A stretch of 64,000 nt of DNA from Congeria kusceri (GCA_027627225.1 CM051030.1:27025927-27089926), one strand, 5' to 3'; numbered from the stretch's first letter, positions 12,240 through 24,094 are shown. The notes: generated by a model from the sequence alone, not told the origin. Program-made: numbers and translations.

Positions 12240-12605
12240 TTAAAAAAATCTTTTCTGAAACTGCACGGCTGAAAGCTTTCATATTTTGGTATTTGGCATT
12301 TTCTAGTGGTCCTCTACAAAATTTGTTCAAATAATGTCCCTGGGGTCAAAACCTCCCACGCCCCGGGTTCCCATGGTTTATATAGACATGCATAGCAAAA
12401 TGACTTTAAAAATCTTCTCCTCTGAAACCGCACATATTTGGTATGTGGCATCCTCTAGTAGTCCTCTTCAAAGATTGTTCAAATGATGCCCCTGGGTCAA
12501 AACTTTCCACGCCCCGGGGATCACAGTGTTTATATAGACCTAAATAGCAAAATTACGCGCGAAACACAGAAACTCCAACTTAAGCTCTCTGGTCTTAAGC
12601 CAGCA
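12240..12605 (+). repeat. Inverted copies of the aaaccatgtgac array family
   Basis: About two units read 'ctcctctgaaaccgcac', 'ggtcctctacaaaatttgtt', 'cccctggggtcaaaac', 'cacgccccggg' and 'ggtttatatagac'. These are the reverse complement of units at 3350-4735. Confidence 0.85.
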
Positions 12606-13560
12606 GAGCTAAAACTTTACAAAAACAAGAGGGCACGTTCTGTAAAGCATTTATGGTTTTCTCTTCATTTTCCCCACATATTTACCAATATATTTGACAA
12701 AGCTTCTTCACCAAAACAAACTTATTTATCATACAGTTTATGTTTTACCCGTTTTAAAGTTTGGTCTTCATGTGCACTTGTGTCCACTTAGTTATGCTTT
12801 ATCCATTAATGAACATACAATTCCCAGATAATATTGTTTTTGACCCACGAACAACATACGGATTAAAATACTGTAACATGATTCTTGCTGATTCTTCTAT
12901 AGAAAAAAGAACACAATTATTGTTGTTAAACTACAAAATAAGCAACGCAAAAAGTAGTCCGGATTTTAAGCACAGCATAATACAATGTAGTTCTCATTAG
13001 AATTGCATAAATATTTGTCAGATGATAATATAATCTATATAAAGTTAGCATTATCGTTGTCTAGCGGCTATTAACAATTTCGTGTCGTTCTGATGCGTGG
13101 CTGTTCCTGCTTATTTCTTAAATAAACGTTTAAATTGCCTTCTATATACATTAATTGGTTATTCTCAAACAGTTTACTTTGATACTGTCAGTGTATATTA
13201 TATATGACTTATTCTCTTGATCGTTTGTTTAGAGTTGCATTGCTTTTGTTGCGTTTTTGTGTTTCTTTTTCAGAAATCGCTCAGTCCAATAGTTCAAATA
13301 TCTGCTAATCGTATCTAAGCACATGAACATAAAATATACTAGTCCCAAAATAGCTTATGATATTTACGATAATCGTCATTTATTTTCCTTTACTCTTTTT
13401 AGCACAAATATTAGGTCGCGCAATGTCTGTTCTTGTCTCGGCTCCGTACTTTGTGTTGGTCACTAACCTGTTGGTGGTTATTTTTGTATTGAAAAATTTT
13501 CAACCGCCATAATGTTCCTATTTAATAACAATATTATCCACCAACAACCCTACACCTCAT
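12606..13560. other. Non-coding; possible 5' part of the following LINE
   Basis: No recognisable gene. The CR1-like element begins to be readable at about 13640; its true 5' end may lie here but no boundary or target duplication is visible. Confidence 0.4.
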
Positions 13561-13639
13561 ACTATGAGCACGTCAATGAACTTCAGCCATACATCCACGT
13601 CCTCTGCTTTTGTACACTGTTTTAGTCCTTCATTTGTTC

Positions 13640-16600
13640 TTACAAAATTAGCTTTCTCATCTCTGGAGATGTACATCCAAGCCCAGGACCAACAAAAAAT
13701 TACACATCTGCTGATGACAACTCTTCGACTTGCTACAATAAAATTCTAAAGAGTGGACTAAGTATCATGCGCATTAATATACAGAGCATAAAACACAAAT
13801 TAGACATAACTGACATCTGACATAGAAATACAACCCTATGACATAGTAGTTTTCACAGAAACATGGCTTAAACCATCCATAAGCAATGCCGATATAAATT
13901 TGTCAAATTTCCAACCACAAATACGCTGCGACAGAAACGACAGAGAAGGTGGAGCAGTCGCAATTTATGTTAAGCACGGCCTTCATCTTGTGGACGCCCA
14001 GACCCAGGCGTACACGTCCTTGAAGCAATCTAATCGAGTTAAGTACTAATCACAATAAACTCATTGGCGGTTTCTACCAACCACCCGATTCAAACACTGA
14101 CTATTGGCTAAAGGTTGAACAAAGTATACCAAGGTTTTAATCAGTCAGCAGACAATGTTATAGTCGCAGGTGACTTTAATGTCAATATTTTAGATAGTCC
14201 TTTCTCAAATAAAATGTCAAATCGCATTGATTCCTACAACGCTTACCAGCTAATAGATGCTACCATTCATTGCACTGAACATTCATCAATATTAATATAA
14301 TTATTTTTTCTTAAATATAAAAATCATGTTTTGACCAGCTTTGTAGCCGACCCGTTTATTCCTAAATAAGCACGTTTTCATTGGCGTGTCGTCAGTGTCT
14401 TGAAATTTTCTAAACCTAAACAGTCGTCTTACAAGAGACATATAAGGTTATATGATAAAGGAAATAATGACCTATACAGGGAAAAACTTAACAAAATTAA
14501 TTGGGATGACATTCTTCATTCCTATGATCTTGATGAAGTTACTGAAAATATAACCCAAACATGAATATCAGCACCAATGCAAAGCATTCATAACTAAAAT
14601 CCTACTATACGCCCTAATGACGCACCGTGGATAAACAATAACATTCGAAAACAAATTTAAAAAACGACGAAAATTACATAAGCAGGCAAAAACACTAAAT
14701 ACTAAAAACTCCTGGGAATCATTCAAACATGCCCGCAACACCGTTACTATGGAAATAAAAAAGCAATGTTAGAATATAACTCAAAACTTGTTAAGCACGA
14801 TTAACTTAATGCCACCTACAGCTAAATCATGGTATAAACTTGCTAACGCTTTACTAAATAACAAAACGTCTGATTATCTTCCAACCCTTATCAGTAATCG
14901 TCAGCCATCAACATCTAACTCCGACAAATGTAATTTACTAATTATGTTTTTCTGTGAACAATCAAACCTTTCCGACTATGGCTATTCTCTGCCCACTTTC
15001 TTTAATGTTACAGACTCTTTGTCCAGCATTCACAAATCACCACAGTATGTTTCGGATGCGATACCTATCGCCAATCCAGCTAAAGCTTCTGGCCCTGATC
15101 TTCTAAATCCGTGATTAATTTGCGAAGGTGCCAACGAACTGTGTAATCCATTTTGTATATTCTTTAACAAACTTTTATCAAAACCATATTTTCCAACCCA
15201 GTGGAAACTTGCGAATGTCACTCCTATCTAAAAAAAAACGACCCATCTCAACCATCAAACTATCGAAACATTTCACTCCTAAGCTGCCTTGGCAAATTAA
15301 TGGAAAGGTGCGTCTACAAGCACACCTACAACTAGCTGACTTCGAATTATCTTCTTCATCTTATCAGTCCGGATGAATTTAGGGCGACTCTACGGAAAAC
15401 CAACTTACTGTGCTCTACCATGATATTGCAGCAGCCTTTGATGAAGGCAAAGAGGTCAGAGCTGTCTTATGTGACATTTCAAAAGCGTTCGATCGAGTCT
15501 GGCACCAAGGTATACTTTTCAAATGATCCTCGATCGGAGTCGAAGGATCACTACTTCGTTGCTTTTCATCATACTTAACTGATCGCAAACAACGGGTTCT
15601 GTATTGGTGTTTATCCTCATCTTGGTCATCCCTACATGCAGGGATTCCACATGGATCGATCTTAGGTCCGCTGCTGTTTCTTATATACACTAACGACAAA
15701 GTCCAAAACATACAGTCAAACATCCGTCTGTTTGCGGACGACACTAGCATTAATATCATTTTGGAAAATCTAGTAACATGCACTAATCCTCTGAACAATG
15801 ATCTTGATACCATCTTTAATTTTTCAACAGAAAAATAACATAGTCTTCTTCAACCAATCAAAAACAGAATCTATGATATTCTCACAGAAAATTAATAAAT
15901 TAGTATAACTGGATCTCCAAATGAACCAAGTTAAAAAAGCACATATGTCAGCACACAAACAGTTAGGTCATACCCTGTATGAAGACGCCACATGGTCAAC
16001 ACATATGCAAATCACAGTTAGCAAGGCTTGGAAAAGAATCGGTATACTAAGGTCCCTGAAATTAATTACTGGAGTTCCCAGATCGTGTTTACAGCAAATT
16101 TATTTCACGTTCTATCGCCCAGTTCTGAAATACGGTGATGTTGTCTGGGACAACTGCACAAACGCACAATAAGCCGCTCGAATTGTTTCTGGCGCCACAA
16201 ATTCTGCAAACTACAAAATGTTCTTAATGAACTAAACAGTGACATCTTGTCGGAACGAGGAAGAAAACATTGCCTAATTCTTTTCTCTAAAAGGTTAAAT
16301 GGTCTTGCACCAACTTATCTCTCTCAGCTAATTCCGAACTCAAATATTCAAGTAGACAAATCATAATTATAACCTCCGCAACGCAGGCATAAGAAGTATA
16401 AAGTAAACAACTGAAGCCTTTATAAATTCTTTCTTACCGGCAACAGTACGGGATTGAAACCGTCTTCCAAGTCACATACAAAACTCATCGTCTCTCGAAT
16501 CATTCAAGACCCATTTACTTATACGTAACAATCACACAACTACGTTATCATTTAACGTAGGCAACAGATACGAACAAATCCTGCAAACTAGACATTGCCT

Positions 16601-16720
16601 TGGTTGTAGCTCCCTAAACAACGACCTTCACAGAAGATCCCTTACCGACTCTCCGTATTTATGCTCATTATGTCGGGTCACTTATAGACATATATCATCA
16701 AAGCGGTATGAATAGCCGAA
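13640..16720 (+). pseudogene. Decayed CR1-like non-LTR retrotransposon (endonuclease + reverse transcriptase)
   Basis: The remains of one long ORF are readable in order, broken by several frameshifts and stops. An APE-type endonuclease comes first: 'NIQSIKHKLDI' near 13776, 'FTETWL' near 13855 and 'GDFNVNI' near 14169. Next is a linker with 'APWINNNIRKQI' near 14625. The reverse transcriptase has 'KASGPDLL' near 15083, 'CDISKAFDRVWHQG' near 15469, 'GIPHGSILGPLLF' near 15640 and the catalytic 'FADD' at 15731-15742. It continues through 'LGHTLYEDATW' near 15964 to a C-terminal 'LGCSSLNNDL' near 16600. The domain order, the APE endonuclease and the 2A-like motif upstream fit CR1/L2/Rex1-type elements of the Jockey superfamily; the exact clade is uncertain. 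The endonuclease's SDH-type end is not visible. No tail repeat or target-site duplication was found. It cannot be active. Confidence 0.9.
13665..13691 (+). other. 2A-like peptide motif (GDVHPSPGP) before the LINE endonuclease
   Basis: GDVHPSPGP follows the hydrophobic 'KISFLIS' and lies in the same frame as the first endonuclease motif about 35 codons downstream. The 2A ribosome-skipping consensus is D-V/I-E-x-N-P-G-P. Here E is His and N is Ser, so skipping is probably weak or lost. 2A sequences at the N-termini of APE-type LINE ORFs are known in other animals. Confidence 0.7.
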
Positions 16721-17650
16721 AACGCTGTATAGAGACAGCTCTTGTTAATCCGAATTATTAATTAGCCGATAAGTAAGAATATATGTAATGCGTAAAGGTG
16801 TACGTTTTTAATAATTACTTTCTCGTCACAATTAATCGCGCACAAAAACATTCACCACGAAAGTTCGCGATAACGCGCGATAATTCGCCGCGAGGATTAG
16901 CTATTATTCGTAAAATTGCGAGCAAGAGCTCTGCGCTTCGGTACAAATCAGTTTGTCGCATATCGCATTATTATTTAACTATATTAACTTTCAGTACTTC
17001 GAGTTGTTATCAAATTAGTTCTTAATTGTTCATTACCATACACACTTTACACATGTTGCACGACTTATGAATTGCTTAACAATTAGTTGTCCAACGTCGG
17101 GCAGTAATTATAACACACTGGTGTGAACGACGTAATTAAAGTCAACATCTAGTTTGCAGATTTTAGAATACGTCAATAAGAAATTGATATGTCTCAATGG
17201 AGAAGCGCTCTGGAACAGTCTATTGCACGTCAACGATTCAATGCGTTTAATTTATAATAAACCGAAGTTTAAAATGTCGGATTATTTAATTACCACAAAT
17301 AATCGTTAACACAATCAGACTCTTGCCAAAATAAGATCAGTACTCGCATAAAATATTGATTAAACAAGGACGACATCGTCACATACCCCGGAAAGTACGG
17401 AAGTATGAACTCCTCAATTGCAACGAACTCGAGGACGAGTTTCATTCCGTGCTGATATGTGACATTCACAGGCAATTACGGGAACGCTACATCCCTCCTT
17501 ACTATACGCGAAGAATGTGTACAATTATTACATTACGACGCAGTTATAAGAAACAAGGAATGTCTTTAAAAAGACAATCGTCGTTGAAAATATCATATCA
17601 GATATCATTTTTACTCTTAACATAATACAATAAAGGACCCCCGCTTTTTA
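16721..17650. other. Non-coding, nothing recognised
   Basis: A CpG-containing 'cgcgataacgcgcgataatt' block lies near 16868. Short frames at 16798-17025 and 17356-17625 show no motif or periodicity, and no function is assigned. Confidence 0.45.
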
Positions 17651-17654
17651 AGTC

Positions 17655-17935
17655 CCACCTATATAATGAGACTGCTCGGACCCCAGATTTTTCGGATACC
17701 ATAGGAAAACTTCTCGGACCCCCACATTAATTTGATAATAATTAAATCCTTATTAATATTTGTACCGTGAATAAACCGATCATACCACCTATATAAGGAG
17801 ACTTCTCGGACCCCAGTTTCTTTGGATACCATAGGACAACTTCTCGGACCCCAAATTAATTTGAGGATAATTCAATCCTTATTAATATTTGTACCGTGAA
17901 TAAACCGATCATACCACCTGTTACCAGCAATGTTA
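17655..17935 (+). repeat. Two tandem copies (~135 bp) carrying GGACCCC motifs
   Basis: Copies at about 17659-17793 and 17794-17925 each contain 'ctcggaccccag', 'ggataccatagga', 'acttctcggacccc', 'ccttattaatatttgtaccg' and 'aaaccgatcataccacct'. The first half matches the minus strand of 55321-55435 and the outer end of 4766-5095, so this is a third location of the same family. Confidence 0.85.
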
Positions 17936-18257
17936 TCCGGAGGCTTTCAGCTACGCTTGTGGTCTCTAGGCGGTATTACTGCGTAGTACCATTGCGTCGT
18001 TACTCATTTTAGTTGACCGCGTGTATCTGCACCAGTCCGACCCTCAAGGCCTGCATCCCTTGAGATACAGATTGGGTGAATTATCCGAACTGAGATGAAG
18101 CTCATAACGAAAGAGAATGATACAACATGTCATGATTCTGACTCGGTCTTATTTTCAAATGTCATGTTTTATATCATTTTTCAACTTTGTTTGCGTTGTA
18201 TTCGTGAATAAATATGATTAAAAAATGAATTTGTATATATGAGCTAATACGATCAGT

Positions 18258-18345
18258 GTGTAAACTACTAGAGACAGTGTGTAAACAATTGGGGACAGTG
18301 TGTCAACGATTGGGGACAGTGTGTGAACGATTGGGGACATTTTGC
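18258..18345 (+). repeat. Minisatellite, ~23 bp unit, about 4 copies
   Basis: The unit 'acagtgtgt(a/c/g)aacgattgggg' is repeated with minor changes. The first unit is the most diverged ('aactactagag'). Confidence 0.85.
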
Positions 18346-18529
18346 CAATATGTAAGGACTACGCGTATCTGTTAAGAAGTTGTTGTTTTACAGGTACGTA
18401 GATGGGTTTTGCCCCAATTGACGTATTACATTCGTTATGACTATTTGTATTTATTACAAACACTACACAATTATCCAATATAATGAACATTTTTATGATT
18501 GAACACGAGCTAGAGCAGATAAGCAGCTT

Positions 18530-18815
18530 TTATAGAATTGTCCACGATCATCGCACGGCCCCCGCACGATACCCATGAGGAAATGGTATAGTGCTATCTA
18601 CAATATGTTTCCGGGCTACGAGCTTACGATTAAAGAAATATGTATACATTTCAGTGAATCAAAATCGTTGAGGCTACGACGCCAGTAAATCCTTCGATAT
18701 CGTACGAAAATCGAATGGCTTCCTCGAGGAGGGCGCACAGAAAGGGAGTTTCTGGCAGTTTACGGGCGCCGTAGACGCATCTTTGTCCACATGTAAATTA
18801 GGTCCAAACTATCTG
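18530..18815 (+). repeat. CpG-rich dispersed repeat, copy 1
   Basis: Contains 'ctacaatatgtttccgggct', 'cgatatcgtacgaaaatcg', 'gagggcgcacagaaag' and 'ggcgccgtagacgcatcttt'. A longer related copy ends at about 19680. Both are noticeably richer in CpG and GC than their surroundings. Not recognised as a known class. Confidence 0.65.
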
Positions 18816-19044
18816 ATATTTTTTGCATACATGTTTGTATCATCATTTCATTTTATAGGTTATGTTTTTGTTTGTTTTATATGATTGAATAAAATACTAG
18901 CAACTTCAATCAATAACAAACAACATAATAAACAAACCAAACTATTATCTTTCTGATCTACATGTCAAGTTAATTTTTTTTTAAAGATAATAACACCTCA
19001 GGATAGGAAATAATACGGAAACAAGTATTTTTGTTGCTGAAAAT

Positions 19045-19680
19045 ACACTATTCTTTTATTGCGGCGATCATTCGAACAACTTGCGATGACCGTGTGATAA
19101 CCTTATGGCGACTGTGCGACAGCTGTTAAAATATTTAACAATTGTACGGTAACAATACGGATACGATGCAAAAGACGCACGTTATGTCAGGTTTACATTA
19201 GTCCCGTACGATACATTCGTTTAAGATTCTCCGTACGATTTGTTATGCATCGTAGGTGGCTAAGAGCTAAGGCATCTGTGTTTTTAATTCAATACGATCT
19301 CTGTGCGACTCTTTGTACTGACTGTCGGGAGCAGACGAGGGCAAATGCGTACGAAAACCGCACGGAGGCCGGACTATGGTTTTACGGAAATCGTCGGATT
19401 TCAGTGCGGCCGCGGTCCTGCTGTATCCGCAAACTTCTCATTGTGCAGCATTTATGCATAGGCCGTACTGCTCCGTGCGGAGATGTTATGGCCTTCTCAC
19501 CTTACCCGTGCGAACGTCGTAAGCGCCACCTACAATATGTTTACGGCGTAGGTAAATCCGTACAATATCGTACGTAAATCACACGGCGTCTTCAGGGACG
19601 TCGCACGGAGAGGAAATTAGGGACAGTTTACTGGCGCTGCAGACGAATTTTAGTCCGAATATAAACTTGGTATTAAACCT
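19045..19680 (+). repeat. CpG-rich dispersed repeat, copy 2
   Basis: Shares 'ctacaatatgtttacggcgt', 'caatatcgtacgtaaatc', 'gacgtcgcacggagag' and 'ctggcgctgcagacgaattt' with the copy at 18530. It is dense in 'gtacgat' and 'gcacgg' words. A 110-codon frame inside (19245-19577) has Cys/Arg-rich composition expected from these words, so I do not call it a gene. Confidence 0.6.
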
Positions 19681-20200
19681 ATCATGCACAGTCACCTTTA
19701 CTATCCGCAAAATCGAGACAGCGCGGCAGCCGAACTCCACATGGTTTTACAAAAGGCATGAGTTTGTCCGGAAGTCTCAAAATCTTGCGTTGGATATTCG
19801 GTCTCCGGCGACGGCAGTGTCCCGAGTATGTCATTACCAAGGTTTACAATTGAATGAATCTATGTAATACTAAATTTGTCCTTACCGTTTGTAACTGTAG
19901 AAGCGAGGAAATGTATATAACATTTTGTTTTCAAAAATGTCTGCTCAGTCATTTCGGATTTGATTCGTTAGGCATATAAAAGAATGTAATCGTTGTAATC
20001 TGGCAGTCATACTTCGTACCACTCTTGCCCCGTACATTATTCTAATACTGTCACCATGTTACAATTGTCGAAGATGTTTAAACCTTCGTTATACTAAATA
20101 CAGGATAACTGGAGCGTGCCATCGGGTGTCGCTTATTTCCCGCAGTTTTTCTTGAATGCATGTCGGCATCCTCGACACCCCGCCCGCGAAATAAATCGGC
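19681..20200. other. Non-coding, nothing recognised
   Basis: No supported gene or repeat. A short frame at 19667-19867 is unremarkable. Confidence 0.4.
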
Positions 20201-20214
20201 TCCCCCCTCGCAAT

Positions 20215-20582
20215 TGTTCAAATCCGCCCCTTAGCACCCAACCCAAATTAGCCGCTCCGTCGTTGGACCCCACCACCGCATTGCCCGACCCCAATTTCCC
20301 GAAATGGTCTAAAATGTTTTGCCCACCTCTCCAAAATCGGCCGCATCGCTCGACCCCACCTCCCCGAAAGCAGGTGCAACGATCGACTCCACTTCCCCGA
20401 AATCGGCTAAAACGCTTGACCCCAACCTCCCCAAAATCGACCGCAGCTGCCTGAAATCGGTCCCCCACGCTCCCCACGCTTGACATAAGCTGCCTGAAAT
20501 CGGCCGAAACGCTAAACCAACCTGCCGAAACTCTGCCGCAACGATCGATCCCACCTGTCCGAAATCGGCCGCATCGCTAAAC
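20215..20582 (-). repeat. 33-bp GC-rich minisatellite, about 10 units
   Basis: The core unit is 'aaatcggccgcatcgctcga' followed by 'ccccacctccccg'. Because 33 is a multiple of three, long frames stay open on both strands and encode 11-residue repeats (minus strand 'FGEVGSSDAAD'-like). There is no start context, no flanking exon and no unique sequence, so a protein is not supported. Confidence 0.85.
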
Positions 20583-20825
20583 TACACTTTATTAATCTTA
20601 CTAAAATCACACTAACCGGGTTTTTGTTTTCATTGAATAAAACCGTGTTGCCCTAACTCACTTGGAGGCAATGTGCATTAAAAATACTAGGCTGCATTTC
20701 TTTATTCACGGAATTATTTTTCAATCGTATATGGTATTCAGATTCGTTCCAGAGCCTATCCATATCCGAGTTGAGATTATGTCATGACCGCAAGTTTTTT
20801 CAAAAACCTTTCGGATCTGACCGAC

Positions 20826-20878
20826 TTGCGATTGTCTCCACTGCTCTTGAAGTTGAAGAGGAGTGGAGACAATCGCAA
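20826..20878. repeat. Near-perfect hairpin, 23-bp stem and short loop
   Basis: Pairing 20826 with 20878 and moving inwards gives 23 positions with one mismatch (20843-20861) around a ~7-base loop ('gaagttg'). The arm contains 'ttgcgattgtctccact'. It lies outside any recognised transposon. A MITE core or a small-RNA precursor are both possible, and transcription is unknown. Confidence 0.8.
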
Positions 20879-20959
20879 CTTACAATTAAACGTTATGGAA
20901 ACAAACTAATTGTTGGTTACATGCATTTTTCGTAAAATCGCGATTCGTATAATCGCATC

Positions 20960-21030
20960 TTTTTTACATTTAATAAAGAAGGATAACGTACTTTTGATCA
21001 GGAGTTTATGGGTTCGAGCCCATTTGGAGG
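20960..21030 (+). repeat. tRNA-derived relic (Ile GAT-like anticodon arm)
   Basis: A 5-bp stem 'acttt'/'ggagt' (two G-T pairs) encloses the loop 'ttgatca' (anticodon GAT). It is followed by a B box 'ggttcgagccc' at 21011-21021. The D arm is degenerate and the T stem has a mismatch, so this is a tRNA pseudogene or SINE head. Confidence 0.45.
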
Positions 21031-21696
21031 CACATTTGTTATCCATTTTATGCTTTTCTTGGCAGAGAATATTTGGGTTTGCTGATCCATACGCTTTAGT
21101 TTTTGAAGTGAAAACAGTTTAAAACAATTAAAATTACAATTATGAATAAGTCCCTTTAAAGAGATTATGTCAAAGAAACATTGTTTTCCTATTGCACAAT
21201 AAATGATAGAATCAGTCCTAAAAATTATTCGTTGATTAAAAAGAGCCAAAATTGACTAATTCATCAAATATTCATGACGAAATAGGTGGATTATTGTTGT
21301 TCAGCAGAAATCATAATTTACCAACTGTGTCAATTGATTTTGTTAAACTTGCTCCAATAGTTAAAACAAAAATGGTTTGAATTTGCAGATTTTGTGGTGT
21401 TAAAACACAAAATAATATAATTTTTTACTGCTTGACGTAATAAGACAAAACGTTTATTACCATTTACATAATAATATTATATATTCAAAGGCTCTTAATA
21501 TATAAAATGTAGTGTAAAACAATGACAACCCCTTCACATTGTAGTGATTTGTCGGTTATACATGTACTACAAAAGACATAATGTCTCAAAACTAAACTAA
21601 ATGCAAATTTTGTATGTGAATAATTATTTGTTAATATAAATAGAATACATGTTTACGATTTTAAAATCACATGCAATGTATATTACATGAATTATA
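21031..21696. other. AT-rich non-coding flank of the mariner-type element
   Basis: No recognised features. Two small overlapping frames at 20910-21249 on opposite strands are uninformative. Confidence 0.45.
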
Positions 21697-21698
21697 TA

Positions 21699-22653
21699 CG
21701 AGGGGCAGTTAAAACGTTCATGGACAATCTCATATTTTTCGCATAATTGTAGACCCATGCAGATGAAAATACAGCTATAAAATAGTTTATGTGTGTTAAA
21801 TAAAATGCAGAAAACTCATTTGATTATTTTTATAAATAAATTTCTTATGACTACTTCATTTGTATATACCTTGAATAATGCGGGGCACTTCAGATTATAT
21901 TTTCTAAAAGTGTTCGATACAATATAAAGAATGATATTTTTGCGAGAAAACCTTGTCGAATTATAGCGAAAATTCTACTGATGTTATGTTTACATACATG
22001 TTTTAAAACGTTAAAAAAGTTGACGTCATAAGACAAACATCAACGGAACGCTAATCATTTGAATTGTGCCTTCACGTTTTGTCAAGACAGAACCATGGCC
22101 TCAACGAAAAAAAACGTGCAATTATCAAGCATTGCGTTAGAGCGGGAAAAGACACCCACAGACACAATTAAATATGGGTCCATTGAATTAACTGTAAATG
22201 ATAGCAGATTCTATGGTTTACAAACGATTATCTTCGCCTCCTCCAAAAAAAAGCTTAAGTTGTCAAGTCGGCAAAAATTGAGAAGACTGTCATCGCGGAT
22301 TAGTATCCAGGATCAGACAGAACTCCTTGAGGCATTCCAATCATCTTTCTGGTGGCTGACAGAGTCGTTGTTTGCAGAGGTGTTTCGAAAATGGGTTATG
22401 AAACTCAGGCTCGGCGAATATTTTGAAATAAACATTGACATTAATAACGTTAACGTCATGGAGCATTATCTGAAGTGCGCCGCGGTACTAATCAGTTGTA
22501 TATACAATGGTACGTATTTATGTTTCCTATTGTTATAATATCCTGTTTTTGTGTATATCTTTTGTACACATTCTATTTGATATTTGTGTAATTTTAATGT
22601 TAAGTTTTAATAAAATTATGAACTTTGTTAGTGAACTTTTTGACTGCCCCTCG
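21699..22653 (+). mobile_element. Non-autonomous mariner-type DNA transposon
   Basis: Terminal inverted repeats of 22 bp match at 20 positions: left 'cgaggggcagttaaaacgtt', right (reverse complement) 'cgaggggcagtcaaaaagtt'. Both are bounded by TA (21697-21698 and 22654-22655), the target-site duplication expected of Tc1/mariner elements. At 955 bp it is shorter than a full mariner. Only the C-terminal part of a transposase remains, so it probably arose by internal deletion. Confidence 0.85.
22059..22538 (+). pseudogene. C-terminal remnant of mariner-type transposase
   Basis: A 159-codon open frame lies wholly inside the TIR-bounded element. Residues about 90-125 contain 'ELLEAFQSSFWWLTESLFAE' followed by 'VFRKWVMKLRLGEYFE', which resembles the end of mariner transposases (Trp-rich helix, then a G-x-Y-F-E close). 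The catalytic D,D34D core and the N-terminal HTH are absent. After GEYFE the frame continues about 35 residues, suggesting loss of the original stop. The first ~50 residues may be non-homologous read-in. Confidence 0.6.
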
Positions 22654-22659
22654 TACATA

Positions 22660-24080
22660 TCATCCTATTCAATGTTAAAGGTAACCAATGGTTGAGCGAA
22701 TACCTATACCCAACAATAGCCATAGTTCATTTTAACATGCAATACAAGGATATTTAACAAAAAAAATTAAAAATAATACATACTTAATAACAACTCTTTA
22801 TTGTAACCCGTTTTCAACATCAAAATGGTATAATACACACATTCTGTGCGCATATATAATTACAACGATTCTTGCAATTGAAAATTATCATTCACTCAGT
22901 ACATACAAAGTATTATCCATTCAGTATACACAACTGGTATGTAGTGTGAACTGTATTCTAAATTTCATTTTCAAACAAACCCTATTCCATAAATATTATT
23001 TACCATGTTTTAGAACTAATGTAGGTCATAGTTCAACGATATGGTAAAATTCCTATCTTAAGTGAGCAGACGATCAAACATGGGTACATTTCGCCAAGCG
23101 AGCGGGGATTCAAAGATAATTGCATTACCCACTCTCTAAGATATGACTGATTGGCAAAGGTAAATAATGTGGCTGCGTTTTATAATCAAGTGTAGTGTAA
23201 ATCGTATTCTTAATTTTATCATAAGAACGTTTATTGTATTTTAAGCCAGAATTGGGAAATACATAGCCTATACTGCTACTTAGCAAAACCAACCTCAAAT
23301 CTTATCTGGATGTTGCATTGTCATGTTAATAATAATTGCTAAGATGATACCATACACAACAATTATTTTAAATATGAAAGTAACTTTGTTTTCAACAATT
23401 CTTTTGCTGCATAAGCCATTGTTATTTGAAAGCGAGCTACGGATAAGTTAGTTGGTTCTGTCATAATGCTAGAAACACATAAGCTATTCCTTTGAATATT
23501 GAGTTCACACTGCACTGTTAAAGGTATTTTTTGCTGACGTCTAACGACGTACCGATTCAATCTGCTCTGTTTTTCCTTCTTTCATAAATTGTGAAAAGAA
23601 TGTTAAATCATTTTCACAACATATATCAGTTTATTGCTTCGGTAAGCTTTCAAAAAGATGGGCTATATCGTAGGAAACCTACACAGTTTTTCACTAATTA
23701 TGAAAATAATGACCTCGTATTTTCGACAGTTTTGTTACGTTTTCCCTAAAAAACATAAGCAATATAAGTTAAAGGAAACAAAGTGTGATTGCACTAGTGT
23801 ACTATTAAGGAATGGTTATAAGGGTAAACTTTCTTGTAAATATATAAAATACTGGCAACTAAAATTAAAAGACACAATTCTAACATCAACTATGATTTTG
23901 GTTTTATAAATTCCAAAACCAGTTATACCAATGAAAGTTTTTCGTCGACTTTACACTGAATCTGCTGTAAGTGACCGCTGTACACCTTTTCGTCCGTTTT
24001 CTTGAAAATGTAATGTTTCGTCTGTGAATTCCAGCTGAGCTTATGCCATACTGTAAACATGATGTCAAAACGCACTGCTT
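22660..24080. other. AT-rich non-coding DNA
   Basis: No recognised gene, TIR or array. Short frames at 23363-24098 have no motifs. Confidence 0.5.
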
Positions 24081-24094
24081 ATATACACGATTAA

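Noticed and set aside
15415..15813. 132-residue minus-strand frame
   Set aside because: Shadow of the reverse-transcriptase reading on the plus strand.
19245..19577. 110-residue Cys/Arg-rich frame
   Set aside because: Lies in a CpG-rich dispersed repeat also present at 18.5 kb, where the frame is not kept.
20116..20486. Pro/Arg-rich and Gly-rich frames on opposite strands
   Set aside because: Both come from the 33-bp minisatellite.
20960..21030. Functional tRNA-Ile(GAT) gene
   Set aside because: The D arm is degenerate and the acceptor stem could not be paired.
22059..22538. Novel host protein
   Set aside because: Lies entirely inside a TIR/TA-bounded element and ends like a mariner transposase.
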